A stretch of 64,000 nt of DNA, taken from Sorex araneus (taxonomy: Eukaryota; Chordata; Mammalia; Eulipotyphla; Soricidae). The translations under genes and the position numbers were made by a program. Location of the stretch: contig NC_073313.1 of assembly GCF_027595985.1 (NCBI RefSeq), positions 103,527,552-103,591,551 on the forward strand, given 5' to 3'. The notes beneath the pieces are model-generated. The model was given only the letters and a program-made list of their open reading frames with translations, searched no databases and was not told the DNA's origin. Below, in pieces: positions 24,500-34,816 of the stretch (position 1 is its first letter; every line of letters begins with the position of its first letter).

Positions 24500-25172
24500 T
24501 GAATCAAAATGGTTTTATAATATAGACATTTAAAAATATTTTTGTTTCTATCCCATTTTTTCACCTATTTATTACAGTTTTTTAGCACATGCATCTTACC
24601 CCCTCCATGGTATTAAAAATTAAGTGTATGTAAACATGGCTGATATTTGTACATTGGTTTAGTATCCTGTAACCACTAAATTCATGTACTTAACAATCTT
24701 TTGTGGAGTGTTTATATCATGCCATATGAAAACAGAAAGATTTTCTTCATCCTTCCTGATTCGGATGTTTTGACTTTTTATTACCTTATTTCTCAGGCTG
24801 TCACTTCCAATACCATGTTAATTGGGAATGGTGACAGTAAGAGGGAAATATTTCAGTGTCTAGCTGGATGCATAGATTGCATTTGCATAGATTGTTCTTC
24901 ATAATGTCATTTCATGACTCCAACCTGTGATAGTTCCTTAGTCTTTGCCTTTTCTGACCTTAATACTGTCAAAGAATGCAGGTCATTTATTATATGGTCG
25001 CAAGTTTGTCTTGTCTGCTATTTCCCAATAATTATGTGTGTTGTCTATTTTCTAATTCCAGTAATAATTAACAACAGAAGTGATGCTGTGCCCTTGTCTG
25101 CTTCATACCATATAAAGAAGCACAGGCTACCCATGTCTTAGTACTGATTATTTTAACTATGCTCACTTCATT

Positions 25173-25431
25173 GAGCTGGAGCAATAGCACAGCTGTAGGG
25201 CATTCACGTTTCACATGGCCGACCCGTGTTCAATTCCTCCGCCCCTCTCAGAGAGCCCAGCAAGCTACTGAGGGTATTGAGCCCGCATGACAGAGCCTGG
25301 CAAGCTACCGAGGGTATTGAGCCCTCATGGCAGAGCCTGGCAAGCTACCCGTGGCTATTGGATATGCCCAAAACAGTAACAATAAGTCTCACAATGAGAA
25401 ACGTTACTGGTGCCTACTTGAACAAATCACT
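25173..25431 (+). mobile_element. Shrew SINE with RTE-derived tail, expanded body and truncated 3' end
   Basis: The head is complete and the B box is altered (TGTTCAATTCC). The body carries three GGCAAGCTAC / CAGCAAGCTAC units instead of the usual two, from a duplicated segment of about 45 bases. The RTE tail stops after GAACAAATCAC, before the usual GATGAGCAA. It lies at the end of the same L1 as the copy at 24240. Confidence 0.9.
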
Positions 25432-25439
25432 TCTTTAAG

Positions 25440-25890
25440 GTGTGTCAGCTAAGCTTCTCCTTTAAAGTTACCATTTTCCCTTTGTAATTATTATCTTATA
25501 GAGACAGCCTTGGAGACTATGTAAATATCCTTGTTTCTCATCATACTTTCATCACTAATTTTAGCAATCATTGATGCTTCTTAGCTTGCATACTTATTAC
25601 TGAAGTGTGTGCCAAATGATGGTTTTTTATTTCCATCTATCTACATTAATTAAGTTTCTATTTTAAAGTAGAGATATTTCTTTCTCCATTTATCCTAGCA
25701 TGTATTTATAATCGTATGGGTTCATAGATATTTTTCATGTTCTATAATGTTAATCTCATTATTTATTCATTGCTTAGATTACCTTAGATTTGGTCATTGG
25801 GAACTTCCTCAAACTGGTTTCTGTTTTCTTTCAACAGCTCATCTTGTTTATGAGCACTTTTTTACTTTCTGGCACTACAAGATGTTCTAG
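25440..25890. mobile_element. Possible ancient L1 (L1ME-like) remnant
   Basis: GGTCATTGGGAACTTCCTC, TGAGCACTTTTTTACTTTC and TGGCACTACAAGATGTTC resemble an old mammalian L1 3' sequence. Assignment is tentative. Confidence 0.4.
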
Positions 25891-26245
25891 GATAGAGATT
25901 GCCAATTTTTTTCTTTCTCTTTTTTGTTATTGTCTTGGTCCACAACTGTGGTGCTCAGGGATTGCTCTTGCCTTTCTGCTCAGGGACCATGCCTGACAGT
26001 ACTTGGAGGACCATGTGATCAAACCTGGGTCAGATGTGAACAAGGCAAGCACCCTACCACTGTACTATCTTCTGGTCCCAAACATTTTTCCTGAAGGGCC
26101 AGGTAGTAAGCAATTTAGACTCTGAAGTCAGAAAGCTTCTGAATTCTTTTTAGATTTACCTTACCTTTTAAACATATGTGAAAACCATTTTTAGCTTTGT
26201 ATTTGGCTTGCAGACTGTGCTTTGCGGGCAAAAATCTAGGTTAAC
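25890..26245. mobile_element. MER5-like hAT remnant split by a SINE
   Basis: GATTGCCAATTTTTTTC at the left, then CTGAAGGGCCAGGTAGTAA and CAGACTGTGCTTTGCGGGC after the SINE at 25918-26080, match the ends and core of MER5-type elements. Confidence 0.55.
25918..26080 (-). mobile_element. SINE, poly(A) type
   Basis: Minus-strand copy inserted in the MER5-like remnant. Confidence 0.88.
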
Positions 26246-26329
26246 CTTGTCATCGCCCTAGCTTCAGAATCAGCTCTATCTTCAGAAGGACTTTTATTGG
26301 TAACTTTTTTTAAATTAGGAGGTGTAATA

Positions 26330-26575
26330 AAATAGTTTATTTACTGAAATAGGAGAAGAGAGGGGAAAAGAGAGGAAGGAGAGAGATAGAAGGGAGAGAG
26401 ACAGAAACAGAGACACGATCCTTGAATCTCAGGATGAGATGCAAGCAAATCTCTCAGACAGAGAAAATATACCCTGCATGCCTTTCCAGAGGTAGTTTTA
26501 TAGTAGAGCTTTCCCCAAAGTGACCCACCTAGGGCTTTATGGTACTGAACTTTGCAGAACAAGATCTAGGCACTA
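26330..26575. repeat. Dispersed repeat of unknown class, copy 2
   Basis: Shares with 4720-4990 the AG-rich start, GTAGTTTTATAGTAGAGCTT and TGAACTTTGCAGAACA, in the same order and spacing. The AG tract here is longer. Confidence 0.5.
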
Positions 26576-26717
26576 GATATACTCATTGGTATTTGAATAG
26601 CTATTGATTGCTTTTAGCTCTTCCAATGAAGAAAATTAAGAAATAGTGAATATACTCATGAACATACAGACACAAATATATTTATGTATAGGCCTATCTA
26701 AAAAAAGTATTAAAACA

Positions 26718-26855
26718 TTTTTTGTTCTGTTTGGGGGCCGCATCTTCCTCCTTTTTCTGTGATCCGGGTTTACTCCTTGCAGTGCTGGAGTGTGCTGTAC
26801 CAGAAACATGCAGAGTCAGCTGGTACCGACAAGTGCCTTAGACTCTGTACTATCT
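26718..26855 (-). mobile_element. SINE, diverged
   Basis: Minus-strand copy with internal deletion, TTTGGGGGCCGCATC to TACTATCTC. Confidence 0.65.
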
Positions 26856-27198
26856 CTTCAAAAACACTTTTAAAAATGTTTCAGCAAGCTCATACTGATT
26901 CCCAACACCATGGGATTTATTCTTTTCCCCCCTTTCCTTATTTGTAACTCTACTTTGACAATGTGAAATTCTACTATCATAATTCACAACATTTACTTAT
27001 TTATTCAGTCTTAAAATAAACAAAATAGTTTCAGTTCCTCAAGCTCACATCCCTGTAAGAAACATTTCCACCTACTATTGCATAAAACTTTTGCTTTTGG
27101 TCTATAGGATATAGTAAAACTATTTCTTTTCCAAAGTTACTTATTTTCTTTCTCTTCAGAATTGTTATATACTTCATCTTTAATATAATTATATTACT

Positions 27199-27335
27199 TT
27201 TCAATTAGATCATTGTAAGATATACAGTTACAAAGTTGCTCATAACTGGATTTCAGTCATATAATGTTCCAATACCCACCCCTTCCCTAGTGCATATTTC
27301 CCACCACCAATGGCCCCTGTTTCCCCCAACCCCAA
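27199..27335 (-). mobile_element. L1 3' end fragment
   Basis: ATACAGTTACAAAGTTGC, TTTCAGTCATATAATG and CCACCACCAATGGCCCC mark the minus-strand L1 3' UTR. It lies 420 bases before the last RNF128 exon. Confidence 0.85.
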
Positions 27336-27754
27336 TTATATTTATCATTATTCATATTTCATCTTAGGAACTTCCCAGATTTACTGCTTAATTATTGCAG
27401 CTTATCCATCTATCTGTCATCATCATCATCATCTCTCTCTACATATAAAAAAGAATAATTATTTTTAAGTGCCCAGGTAATTGAAATGTAAAGCCAGGTT
27501 TAAGAACTATTATAAATTGGGTGAAGAAGCAGCAGGAGTCATTTTTAAAAGTAATTTTAAATCAATATAATACTTCTCTATGTGCTTTATAAGACATAGT
27601 AAAAGTTATGTAATTAGTAAAAGGAATAGGAAATGCATGTAATAACCACAGTATGATGGATTTGATAAGAAAAGTTTCTTGAGTGTGCACGTTGAAATTG
27701 TTCTTAAAGAACAGAGGAGTGAAATGATTCTAAAGTTGATATTTCTTTTTAAAG

Positions 27755-27888
27755 ATGAAAATCTGCAGCTGGTAAACCATGAAGCAAATTCTGTGACCGT
27801 GGATGTTGTTCCTCATGTTGATAACCCAACCTTTGAAGAAGATGAAACTACCAATCAAGAGACTGCTGTTCAAGAAGTTAAATCGTAA
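27755..27888 (+). CDS. RNF128: RNF128 last coding exon with stop codon
   Basis: The exon completes the split codon (Asn) and reads ENLQLVNHEANSVTVDVV to the C-terminus VQEVKS, with TAA at 27886-27888. Acceptor is TTTAAAG at 27748-27754. Together with the exon at 18447 it gives 303 bases, or 101 codons including the stop, so the frame is consistent. The upstream open frame from 27679 is intronic read-through. The intron before it is about 9.1 kb, the longest complete one in the window, and carries two L1 blocks. The five exons encode 184 residues, which matches the C-terminal part of the roughly 428-residue human protein. Confidence 0.96.
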
Positions 27889-29180
27889 ATCTGTGTCAAT
27901 AGAAAACTTGAAAATTAGTCATAACATAACTGCCAATGAGGGCCTAGTTTACTATCAGTGGACTGAATAAATTTAATAAAATAAGAATGATACTGAAAGT
28001 GCTGAGATGACTAATATTATGCTATAATTAAATGGCTTAAATATTTAACCTATTAACTGTTTTTCCACAAACTCATACTCTTAATGGTTTTCATAGGTGA
28101 GTTTCTTCTCAATAGTGATAGAACATTTTTAAACATTAACAACTGTCTTCAAGTAGTCATATTGTTCATTTGTAACAAATTTCTTATAAAAACATGCTGC
28201 TTTTAAAACGTGGAATAGCTATAATCATGTTATTTTATGATACTATCTTAATTAAAATACTATGTTAGCTTGGGCTATGTATGTGTCAAGGTTTTTCTCC
28301 AGGTGTGTATATTGATCTGAAATTTTAATGCAAATTTAGGCTAAAACCTCATGACATGTCTATTTAAGCTACATTGAGTTGTTAGAACAAGATTAAAGCT
28401 GAGTATTCATTTTAACTATTTCTTGTTTTTAAAATTAAGCTAAATGTGTTTTATGTGAGATCTTGAGCATTGTTTATCCGAGAATATAGACAGGACTGGA
28501 TTGATAGGCATTACTTGTGACACCAATTTGATACATGATTACAGGCAAAATAGCTTCTTACAAAAATGCCATGGGACAATTTATCAAACTTGTAGAATTC
28601 CCCAAAGCCAAATATGTGAATTATCACATTCTGTGAAAATGATCATGATTAAGTCTCACAAAACCTAGAAAATGATCTTTGTGTACGAATCTACAGATAT
28701 TAGTCTGTAAAAAATGTTTTCAAACAATGTTGACTTTTGAAAATTGAGTTTACATTTTACCTAAATGGACTAAAATTGTATTTGGTAAACAGAAATCCAT
28801 CCATATATCTATAAATTTTGTGAAAAGCATTTTTTTGGTGTTTGAAAAAGAATAGTGGGTGGGGGGAGAATTCCAGGTGCCTTAATATAAAGTTTGAAGC
28901 TTCATCCACCAAAGTGAAATAGAGCTCTTTATAAATGCACTTTATTTGTACCCCCTGTAGCTTATCTTTGGTTCTAGAATTTTGTTTCCAGTGCAAATTC
29001 CAGTAGAACTTAGGCAAAATCAGAATAGACATGTATTTTGCTTGCTAAAGTGTAAAATGGATGAAACCATTGCATTCTTGTACACTGATTTGAAATGCTG
29101 TAAATATGTGCCGATTTGTATTGATTCACTTTAAATATAAAGTGTAAATAAATATTCCAATAAAAGTTTGTGTCTGCTTA
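27889..29180 (+). other. RNF128: RNF128 3' untranslated region
   Basis: The AT-rich sequence after the stop codon shows no repeat that I recognise. It ends with two overlapping-range polyadenylation signals, AATAAA at 29147-29152 and AATAAA at 29159-29164, followed by a TTTGTGTCTG-type GT-rich stretch. Cleavage is expected near 29180. The absence of SINE insertions over 1.3 kb contrasts with flanking DNA and fits selection on a mature transcript. Confidence 0.85.
29147..29164 (+). terminator. RNF128: RNF128 polyadenylation signals (two AATAAA hexamers)
   Basis: Two canonical hexamers at 29147-29152 and 29159-29164 precede a GT-rich downstream element. They mark the likely 3' end of RNF128 mRNA. 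Confidence 0.8.
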
Positions 29181-29289
29181 ACATATAGTGACTTTTGACA
29201 TATACTTACAAATTTGGGCAGAAAAAAATCACTGAATATAAATGGCCATTGATATATGTGATAGACAAAAATTGAAACATTATAACAAT

Positions 29290-29440
29290 AAGCTGGACCA
29301 CACCCAACAATGTTCAGTGGTTAGTCCTGGCTCTGTACTCAGAAATTACTCTGGGCAGTGCTCAAAAGACCACATGGGATGCCAGGGTTGGCCTTGTGCA
29401 TGGTAAATAGCCCTACCTGCTGTGCTATCTATCGCTCTCT
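29290..29440 (-). mobile_element. SINE, poly(A) type
   Basis: First element after the RNF128 polyadenylation site, minus strand. Confidence 0.85.
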
Positions 29441-29592
29441 CAAATTCACATATTTCATTATGCAGATAGGACTTACTGCCATTGTAATATTACTGAACCT
29501 GCTACAAATTAATTTTAAATGCAAGGTAAATAATGATTGTCATATTAGCTTAGAAAAAGACCTTAATGTCTGTCTCTTTTTATTAATTTGTT

Positions 29593-29756
29593 TGAGAGTC
29601 TGTACCCAGCAGTGCTTAGGGACGATTCATGTGTTTGTGTTCAGTGTTCATTCCTGGCAGTGACTGTGGAGCTATATGGTGCCAAGAATGAAACTTACGC
29701 CCTCTGTACTCAAAGCATGGTATCCACTCCGTTGAGCTATCTCTCCTGTCCTGCCA
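29593..29756 (-). mobile_element. SINE, poly(A) type
   Basis: Minus-strand copy ending GAGCTATCTCTCCTGTCC. Confidence 0.82.
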
Positions 29757-29795
29757 ATCTCTCTTTATACTATCCAAGAAATAAGATAATTTTTA

Positions 29796-30230
29796 AAAAT
29801 TTAATTGAATCGCTGTGAGATACAGTTACAAAACTTTCGTGACTGAGTTTCAGTCATACAATGATCAAACACCTATCCCTCTACCAGTGTAGCTTTCCCA
29901 CCACCAATGTCCCCAGTATCCGTCCCGCCACCCCCTCTCCACCCCACTCCCTGCCTCTGTAGCAGGTAGTTTCCTCCTTATTCTTTCCCAACTTTGGGGC
30001 ATTATGGTTTACAATACAGATATTGAGAGGCCATCATGTTTGATCTTTTGTCTACTTTCAGCACACATCTCCCATCCCAAGTGATCCCTTCAACCATCAA
30101 GGACATAGTGGTCCCTTCTCTGTCCCAACTGTCTTGTCTCCCAGCACTTGAAGTAGGATTCCAATTATGGACCAATCCTCTTGGCCTTTGGGAATAAAAC
30201 CATTTCCTTCTTCCTTCTCTTTAGCAGTAC
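29796..30230 (-). mobile_element. L1 3' end fragment
   Basis: Minus-strand 3' UTR from GAATCGCTGTGAGATACAG through GCATTATGGTTTACAATAC, GCCATCATGTTTGATC and CATCTCCCATCCCAAG. It is the first large insertion after the RNF128 3' end. Confidence 0.9.
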
Positions 30231-30369
30231 AGTTGTTTGGGATGTTGTTCATGAAGAAAGTGCCTCCTTATTTTGGAGGGAGTGGAGCTACAAAAAGTGA
30301 TCAGGGGATCCAGAGGCTCCTCTTAGGATACTCAGCCAGCCAGCCTGGATGTTCTGATGCTCTATATGA

Positions 30370-30464
30370 TGCTGGAGTCTGCTAGGGATATACCTAGTAC
30401 TTTCAGGTTTTCAGTAGCACTAGGGTTCAACACATGCCTTACTACTGAGCTATCATTCCATCCC
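30370..30464 (-). mobile_element. SINE head fragment
   Basis: Inverted head with GGGTTCAACACATGCC and GAGCTATCATTCCATCCC. Confidence 0.6.
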
Positions 30465-30646
30465 ATGAATACAACTGTTTTTGTCAAGCACTTTAGGAAC
30501 AAACATGCGTGGACCAACATCTCAGAACCAAGACTCTGTGGCAGCAGTATGTTTATTTGATGCCACTTAATAAATAATACATATATTTAGAATTAAATAT
30601 TTCAAGTTTTGTGGAGGTTTTTTGGGGAACATTTATAATTATTTGA

Positions 30647-30798
30647 TTTTTTTTTGCTTTTTGGGTCACACCCGGCAATGCACAAGGGTCATTCCTGGCT
30701 CTGCACTCTGGAATTACCCCTGGTGGTGCTGGGAATCGAACCCAGGTCAGCCGTGTGCAAGGCAAACGCTCTACCCGCTGTGCTATCACTCTAGCCCC
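30647..30798 (-). mobile_element. Young shrew SINE, poly(A) form
   Basis: Minus-strand copy, T-run then GCTTTTTGGGTCACACCC to TATCACTCTAGCCCC. It lacks the segment with the GGACCATATGGGATG motif. Confidence 0.94.
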
Positions 30799-31065
30799 TA
30801 TAATTCTTTGAATTTTTACCAATTATTGAAGAACAATTGACATACTAAAGTTCATCTGTTGTAAATATATAGTTTGGTCATGTTCAGCAAATATTTAGAA
30901 TTATGTAACAACCTGGAAATTTCCATTTCAGATCTTTCCATCACTGCAAAATTCTTCCCTCAGAGTCAGATATTGTCAATTTCGATTGCCATTTCCAGTC
31001 CCAGTCAACTACCAATCTTCTTTCTGTTTTTAAAGATTGACTATTCGGGAGTGGGGAGTGAGGGG

Positions 31066-31206
31066 TGGGGTAGAGAGATAGTAAGTGGGTAAGACATTTA
31101 CCTAGTAAGAATCTGACCAGGATTTGATTCTCAGGACCACATATGGTCCCATAAGCACCACTATGGGTCACTCCTGAGCACAGAGCCAGGAAAAGCCCTT
31201 TTCCTG
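31066..31206 (+). mobile_element. SINE, poly(A) type
   Basis: Plus-strand copy, AGAGAGATAGTAAGTGGG to GAGCCAGGAAAAGCCC. Confidence 0.85.
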
Positions 31207-31435
31207 TCCTCTTTCTCCTCTCTTCCACTCTCTCTCTCTCCTATTTCTTTCACTCTGTTTCTTCCTTTCCTCCCCTCATCCTACATTTCCCAGGCTTGTA
31301 TGCTCCCTGTGAACCAGTGATAATCTGATAGGCTGTAACAATCTATTCTATTTTGTCTTTCTGAACACAAGCTTGCAGTAGACCGGACTTATTTTCCTTT
31401 CTGTACACCAGTATTTTAAAAGCCTAAAAGAACAC

Positions 31436-31594
31436 TGGGGCTGAAGAGACAATGTAGCAGGTAGGGCAGTGGTCAATTTGGGACCAATCCCCAGCACCCC
31501 ATACGGTCCTCTGAGCACCACCAGGAGTAATTCCTGAATGGAGAGCCAGGAGGAACCTCTGACCATCACCAGGTGTGGCCGAAAAACAAAAACA
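31436..31594 (+). mobile_element. SINE, poly(A) type
   Basis: CTGGGGCTGAAGAGACAATG to GGTGTGGCCGAAAAACAAAA. Confidence 0.9.
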
Positions 31595-31989
31595 CCCCCC
31601 CCAAATTATTGAACCCTTAGTAGATGTTCAATAAGTAACTATTGACAAATTTTTCTGAACATATCTGAACATATTTGCTTTTCTGTAAAACAGGAGTTTT
31701 TACTTTGCCTTAAGGATTAACAAAAGTGAAATATTTAACTCCAAGTCTGCTACACAAAATCTGCCCAATAAAAACTTGTTACTGACATGGGGAACCTTAG
31801 GGTGTGGTTATACTTTCAGCAGTGATCTGAATCAGGCAGAGGACAAAACTGTTACGTGGATCAAAGTCATCTGCCCTTCTGAAATCCTTAGGAGGCTGTG
31901 AGAGTCAACCCTGACAGTGCTAACTCATTTCACTGAATCGCTTTGGATCTCAGGGGAATAAAAGAAACCCGAAGGCAAATCCTGCTTAG

Positions 31990-32325
31990 GAAAATATGAA
32001 TCACTGTGGGGTACAGTTACAGACTTACAAATTTTCGTGCTTATGTTTAAGTCATACAATGATCAAGTGACTATTCCTCCACCAGTGCCTGTTCTGCACC
32101 ACCAATGTTCTCAGTATCCCTTCTATCCCCCCACCCTCCCACGCTCCGCCTCTGTGACAGGCACATTCCCTTTTACTCTCTCTGCTCTAAGATGTTGTGG
32201 TCTGCAATGCAAGTATTGAATGGCCATCATGTTCAGTCTATAGTCTACTTTTGGCATGCATCTCCCATCCCAAGCAGGCCCTCTAAACACCCTTTACTTG
32301 GTGGTCCCTTCTCTATCTGATAATG
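31990..32325 (-). mobile_element. L1 3' end fragment
   Basis: Minus-strand 3' UTR: GAATCACTGTGGGGTACAG, CTCCACCAGTGCCTG, GGCCATCATGTTCAGTC and CACCCTTTACTTGGTGGTCC. Confidence 0.9.
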
Positions 32326-32445
32326 GTAAATTACTTTTTGCACTAATATCCCAGTTTGGAGACACTGCCCTTAGAAAAATTAAATGAGCATATCCTGAAA
32401 AGTATTATTTTTTTCCAATATTGGATTTAATTTTTCAATATTCTA

Positions 32446-32652
32446 GTTGCAGTGCGGCAGACCCGAGTTCGATTCCACCACACCTCTCAGAGAGCCCGGC
32501 AAGCTACCGAGAGTGTCGAGCCTGCGCGGCAGAGCCTGGCAAGCTACCCGTGCTTATTGGATAGGCCAAAAACAGTAACAATAAGTCTCTCAATGAGAGA
32601 CGTTACTGGTCCCCGCTCAAACAAATCGATGAGCAAAGGGATGACAGTGACA
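32446..32652 (+). mobile_element. Shrew SINE with RTE-derived tail, 5'-truncated
   Basis: The A-box half of the head is missing. The sequence starts near the B box (GAGTTCGATTCC) and continues through the body to GAGACGTTACTGGTCCCC and GATGAGCAAAGGGATGACA. It lies about 400 bases from the RTE element. Confidence 0.92.
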
Positions 32653-32883
32653 ATTGTCTCTAGTTGCAGTTTCTATAACATGATGCAAGGTTGTGAATTT
32701 TCATGATCTTGAAGAACAAAGTTACTGCACCTGCCTCGCCATCAGAGTGCCCAAGACTTTCATTACCATCCTCAAGCACAGCCCTAGCCCATTTTTTCTA
32801 TCCCCTACCTTGGGCCACTCCATTTGATAATGTAACTTTTTCAAAAAAAAAATGTCAAGGGTCTGTCCTTTTCAAGGTTTTTT

Positions 32884-33033
32884 CCTGAGAGATAGTACAT
32901 TGGGTATGTCACTTGCCTTGCATGCAGCCAACTGGGTTCTATACCTGCCACCCTCTATGATTCCTGATCTGGCAAGGAGTGATCCTTGAATGCAGAGCCA
33001 GGAATGAGTCCTGAGCATCAAAACACAAAATAC
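32884..33033 (+). mobile_element. SINE, poly(A) type
   Basis: Plus-strand copy immediately left of the RTE element; its A-rich end (CAAAACACAAAATAC) may be the RTE target site. Confidence 0.85.
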
Positions 33034-33034
33034 A

Positions 33035-34615
33035 AAAGCATTTTGTCTAAATTTTATTAACATTGTCCTGATCATCCTTTTCAGACAATGGACAACAGGC
33101 AGGTTGGGAGATAGTTGCTGATGTTGTGGATGTCTCCCTTCTTGTACAACAGAACGGTCCTGCTGGTTTTCCATTGGGATGGAACCTTGCATTCAAACAG
33201 GTAGCATGCGAAGAGCCGAGCTAGTATGGACGATTACTGATTGAGCAATCGTCCATTGAGCAAGAATGGGCATATTCTTCAGGTGTTTGGGTCTGACCTG
33301 TTGTCCATCGTCTACAAGTTGTTCACTTGAGTCATCCTGAATAGGATTTTCAGAACACTAGACAAAGGACAACCATGAGAACAAGCTGGGTTCTGAAAAA
33401 GATTCAGCATGATCGACCATATCACATGGTGACCAACCTCGTTGAGATTTCGTGAGAGTTCAAGAGGCCGCTCTGTCTAATGTTCATTGATTTAAAGAAG
33501 GCCTTTGATTCTGTTGAGACTGAAGCAGTCATCGAAGATCTAGCCAAACAGGGGATTCAAACTCAGTACATCAGGATCCTCTGTGAGCTGTATTACAGAT
33601 TCACCATCAGGATCTCACCATTCTACAAGGAAGTGATCATCAACGTAAAGAGAGGGGTTCAGCAGGGTGATACCATTTCACCGAAACTCTCTAGTGCCAC
33701 CCTCGAGAATGTCATGCAAGGACTGGAATGGGAAGGAATGGGAGTGAAGATAGATGGTTGGCAACTACAACATCTCTACTTCACTGATGACATCATTCTA
33801 ATAACACCAAACATTAGCCAAGCGGCACAAATGCTGGCCGACTTCAACCGTGAGTGTGGAAAGGTCGGACTGCAGCTGAATCTCACGAAGACAATGTTCA
33901 TGAGAAACAAACTAGTTCCTGGCGTTCCATTTGCCCTCAATGGAATGAACATCTTTGAATGCAGCTGATAAATCTACCTACGTCGAGAACTCAACATTAC
34001 AAATAACCTGGCACCTGAGCTGCGCAGGAGGAAGAGAGTGGTGTGGAACGCCTTCAAGAGTGTCAAAGAAGTTGTTAAGAGGATGAAGAACCTCTGGCTC
34101 CAGGCACATCTTTTCGACTCCACCATTCTTCCTGCACTAACATACACCTCAGAAACCTGGGCCCTAAAAAAACAGGATGAGAATGCTATTCAGGTCACCC
34201 AAAGAGGAATCAAAAGAGCTATGCTTGGAATACCACGTTTCACCCAAGTGAGAGAAGAAATCCGGAGTTCCGACCTCCTTCGACTATCAAGAATCAGGGA
34301 TGCTGTCTCGTTTGCCAAGCCGTCGAAAATCCGATGGGCCAGACATTCAATGCTATTTGGAGAGGATCGCTGGACTAAAGCTGTTACTGACTGGATTCCA
34401 TTGGGACGTCAAAAGAACTCCTGGCCGCCCACCTATGAGATGGTCAGACTTCTTCATCAAGACCCTGAATGAATGGTTTGAGGCTCTTCATATTCCTGGA
34501 GCGAGCAGACGCCATTGAGCTACACTAGCATGTGACAGGGACAAATGCAGACGTTACTGGTGCCCACTCAAGCAAATAGATGAGCAATGGGATGACAAGT
34601 GATAAAAGTGATATA
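33035..34615 (+). mobile_element. RTE-clade LINE, 5'-truncated copy with inverted 5' segment
   Basis: Positions 33480-33967 encode an RTE-type reverse transcriptase core: FIDLKKAFDSVE, then GVQQGDTISPKL and a catalytic-box equivalent YFTDDIILITP, in which the family's usual FADD has become FTDD. After a TGATAA pair the frame resumes with the thumb and C-terminal region (KRVVWNAFKSV, FDSTILPALTYTSETWAL, FTQVREEIRSSDLL, KIRWARH). One more frameshift leads to GRPPMRWSDFF. The true end of the reading frame is at 34600-34602, beyond a TGG-to-TGA change at 34516. Positions 33035-33225 carry the upstream part in inverted orientation. The APE endonuclease is missing. Many stops and frameshifts make this copy dead. 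It ends in a short GTGATA-type repeat, as RTE elements do, rather than poly(A). Confidence 0.93.
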
Positions 34616-34643
34616 AGTAATGTTTTTAAAATACCTATGTAGG

Positions 34644-34784
34644 GTTTTTTTTTGCTTTTTTTGGGTCACACCTAGTGATGCACAGGGGTTACTCCTGGCT
34701 CTGCACTCAGGAATCACCCCTGACGGTGCTCAGGGGACTGTATGGGATGCTGGGAATCGAACCCAGGTCGGCCGCATGCAAGGC
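34644..34784 (-). mobile_element. Young shrew SINE, poly(A) form, 5'-truncated
   Basis: Minus-strand copy ending inside the head (GCCGCATGCAAGGC), so the A box is lost. Flanked by CCTATGTAGG (34634-34643 and 34785-34794), so the truncation happened at insertion. It lies just downstream of the RTE element. Confidence 0.94.
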
Positions 34785-34816
34785 CCTATGTAGGTTTTAA
34801 TAAAAATATAATCATC

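Larger units (their letters stand above)
22300..25150 (-). mobile_element. L1 fragment, minus strand, ORF2 part with several nested SINEs
   Basis: Inverse of L1 ORF2: ATTGTGAATAATGCTGCCAT at 22578, then TAGCCCCTTATCTAC, TCTTTAATCTGTTTTGAGTT and GTATCCTGTAACCACTAAAT. SINEs at 22730, 23062, 23415 and 24240 interrupt it. Confidence 0.88.

Noticed and set aside
27418-27432. (CAT)n tract considered as a CRISPR or satellite array
   Set aside because: Five short units only; an ordinary microsatellite in a vertebrate intron.
30553-30840. Open frames with RLPCTRLTWVRFPAPPG and similar, seen at many places
   Set aside because: These are translations of the tRNA-like SINE head and body, repeated wherever the SINE occurs.
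33480-34518. Possible functional reverse transcriptase gene
   Set aside because: Stops at 33966-33971 and 34516, frameshifts, no endonuclease and an inverted 5' part. It is a dead element.
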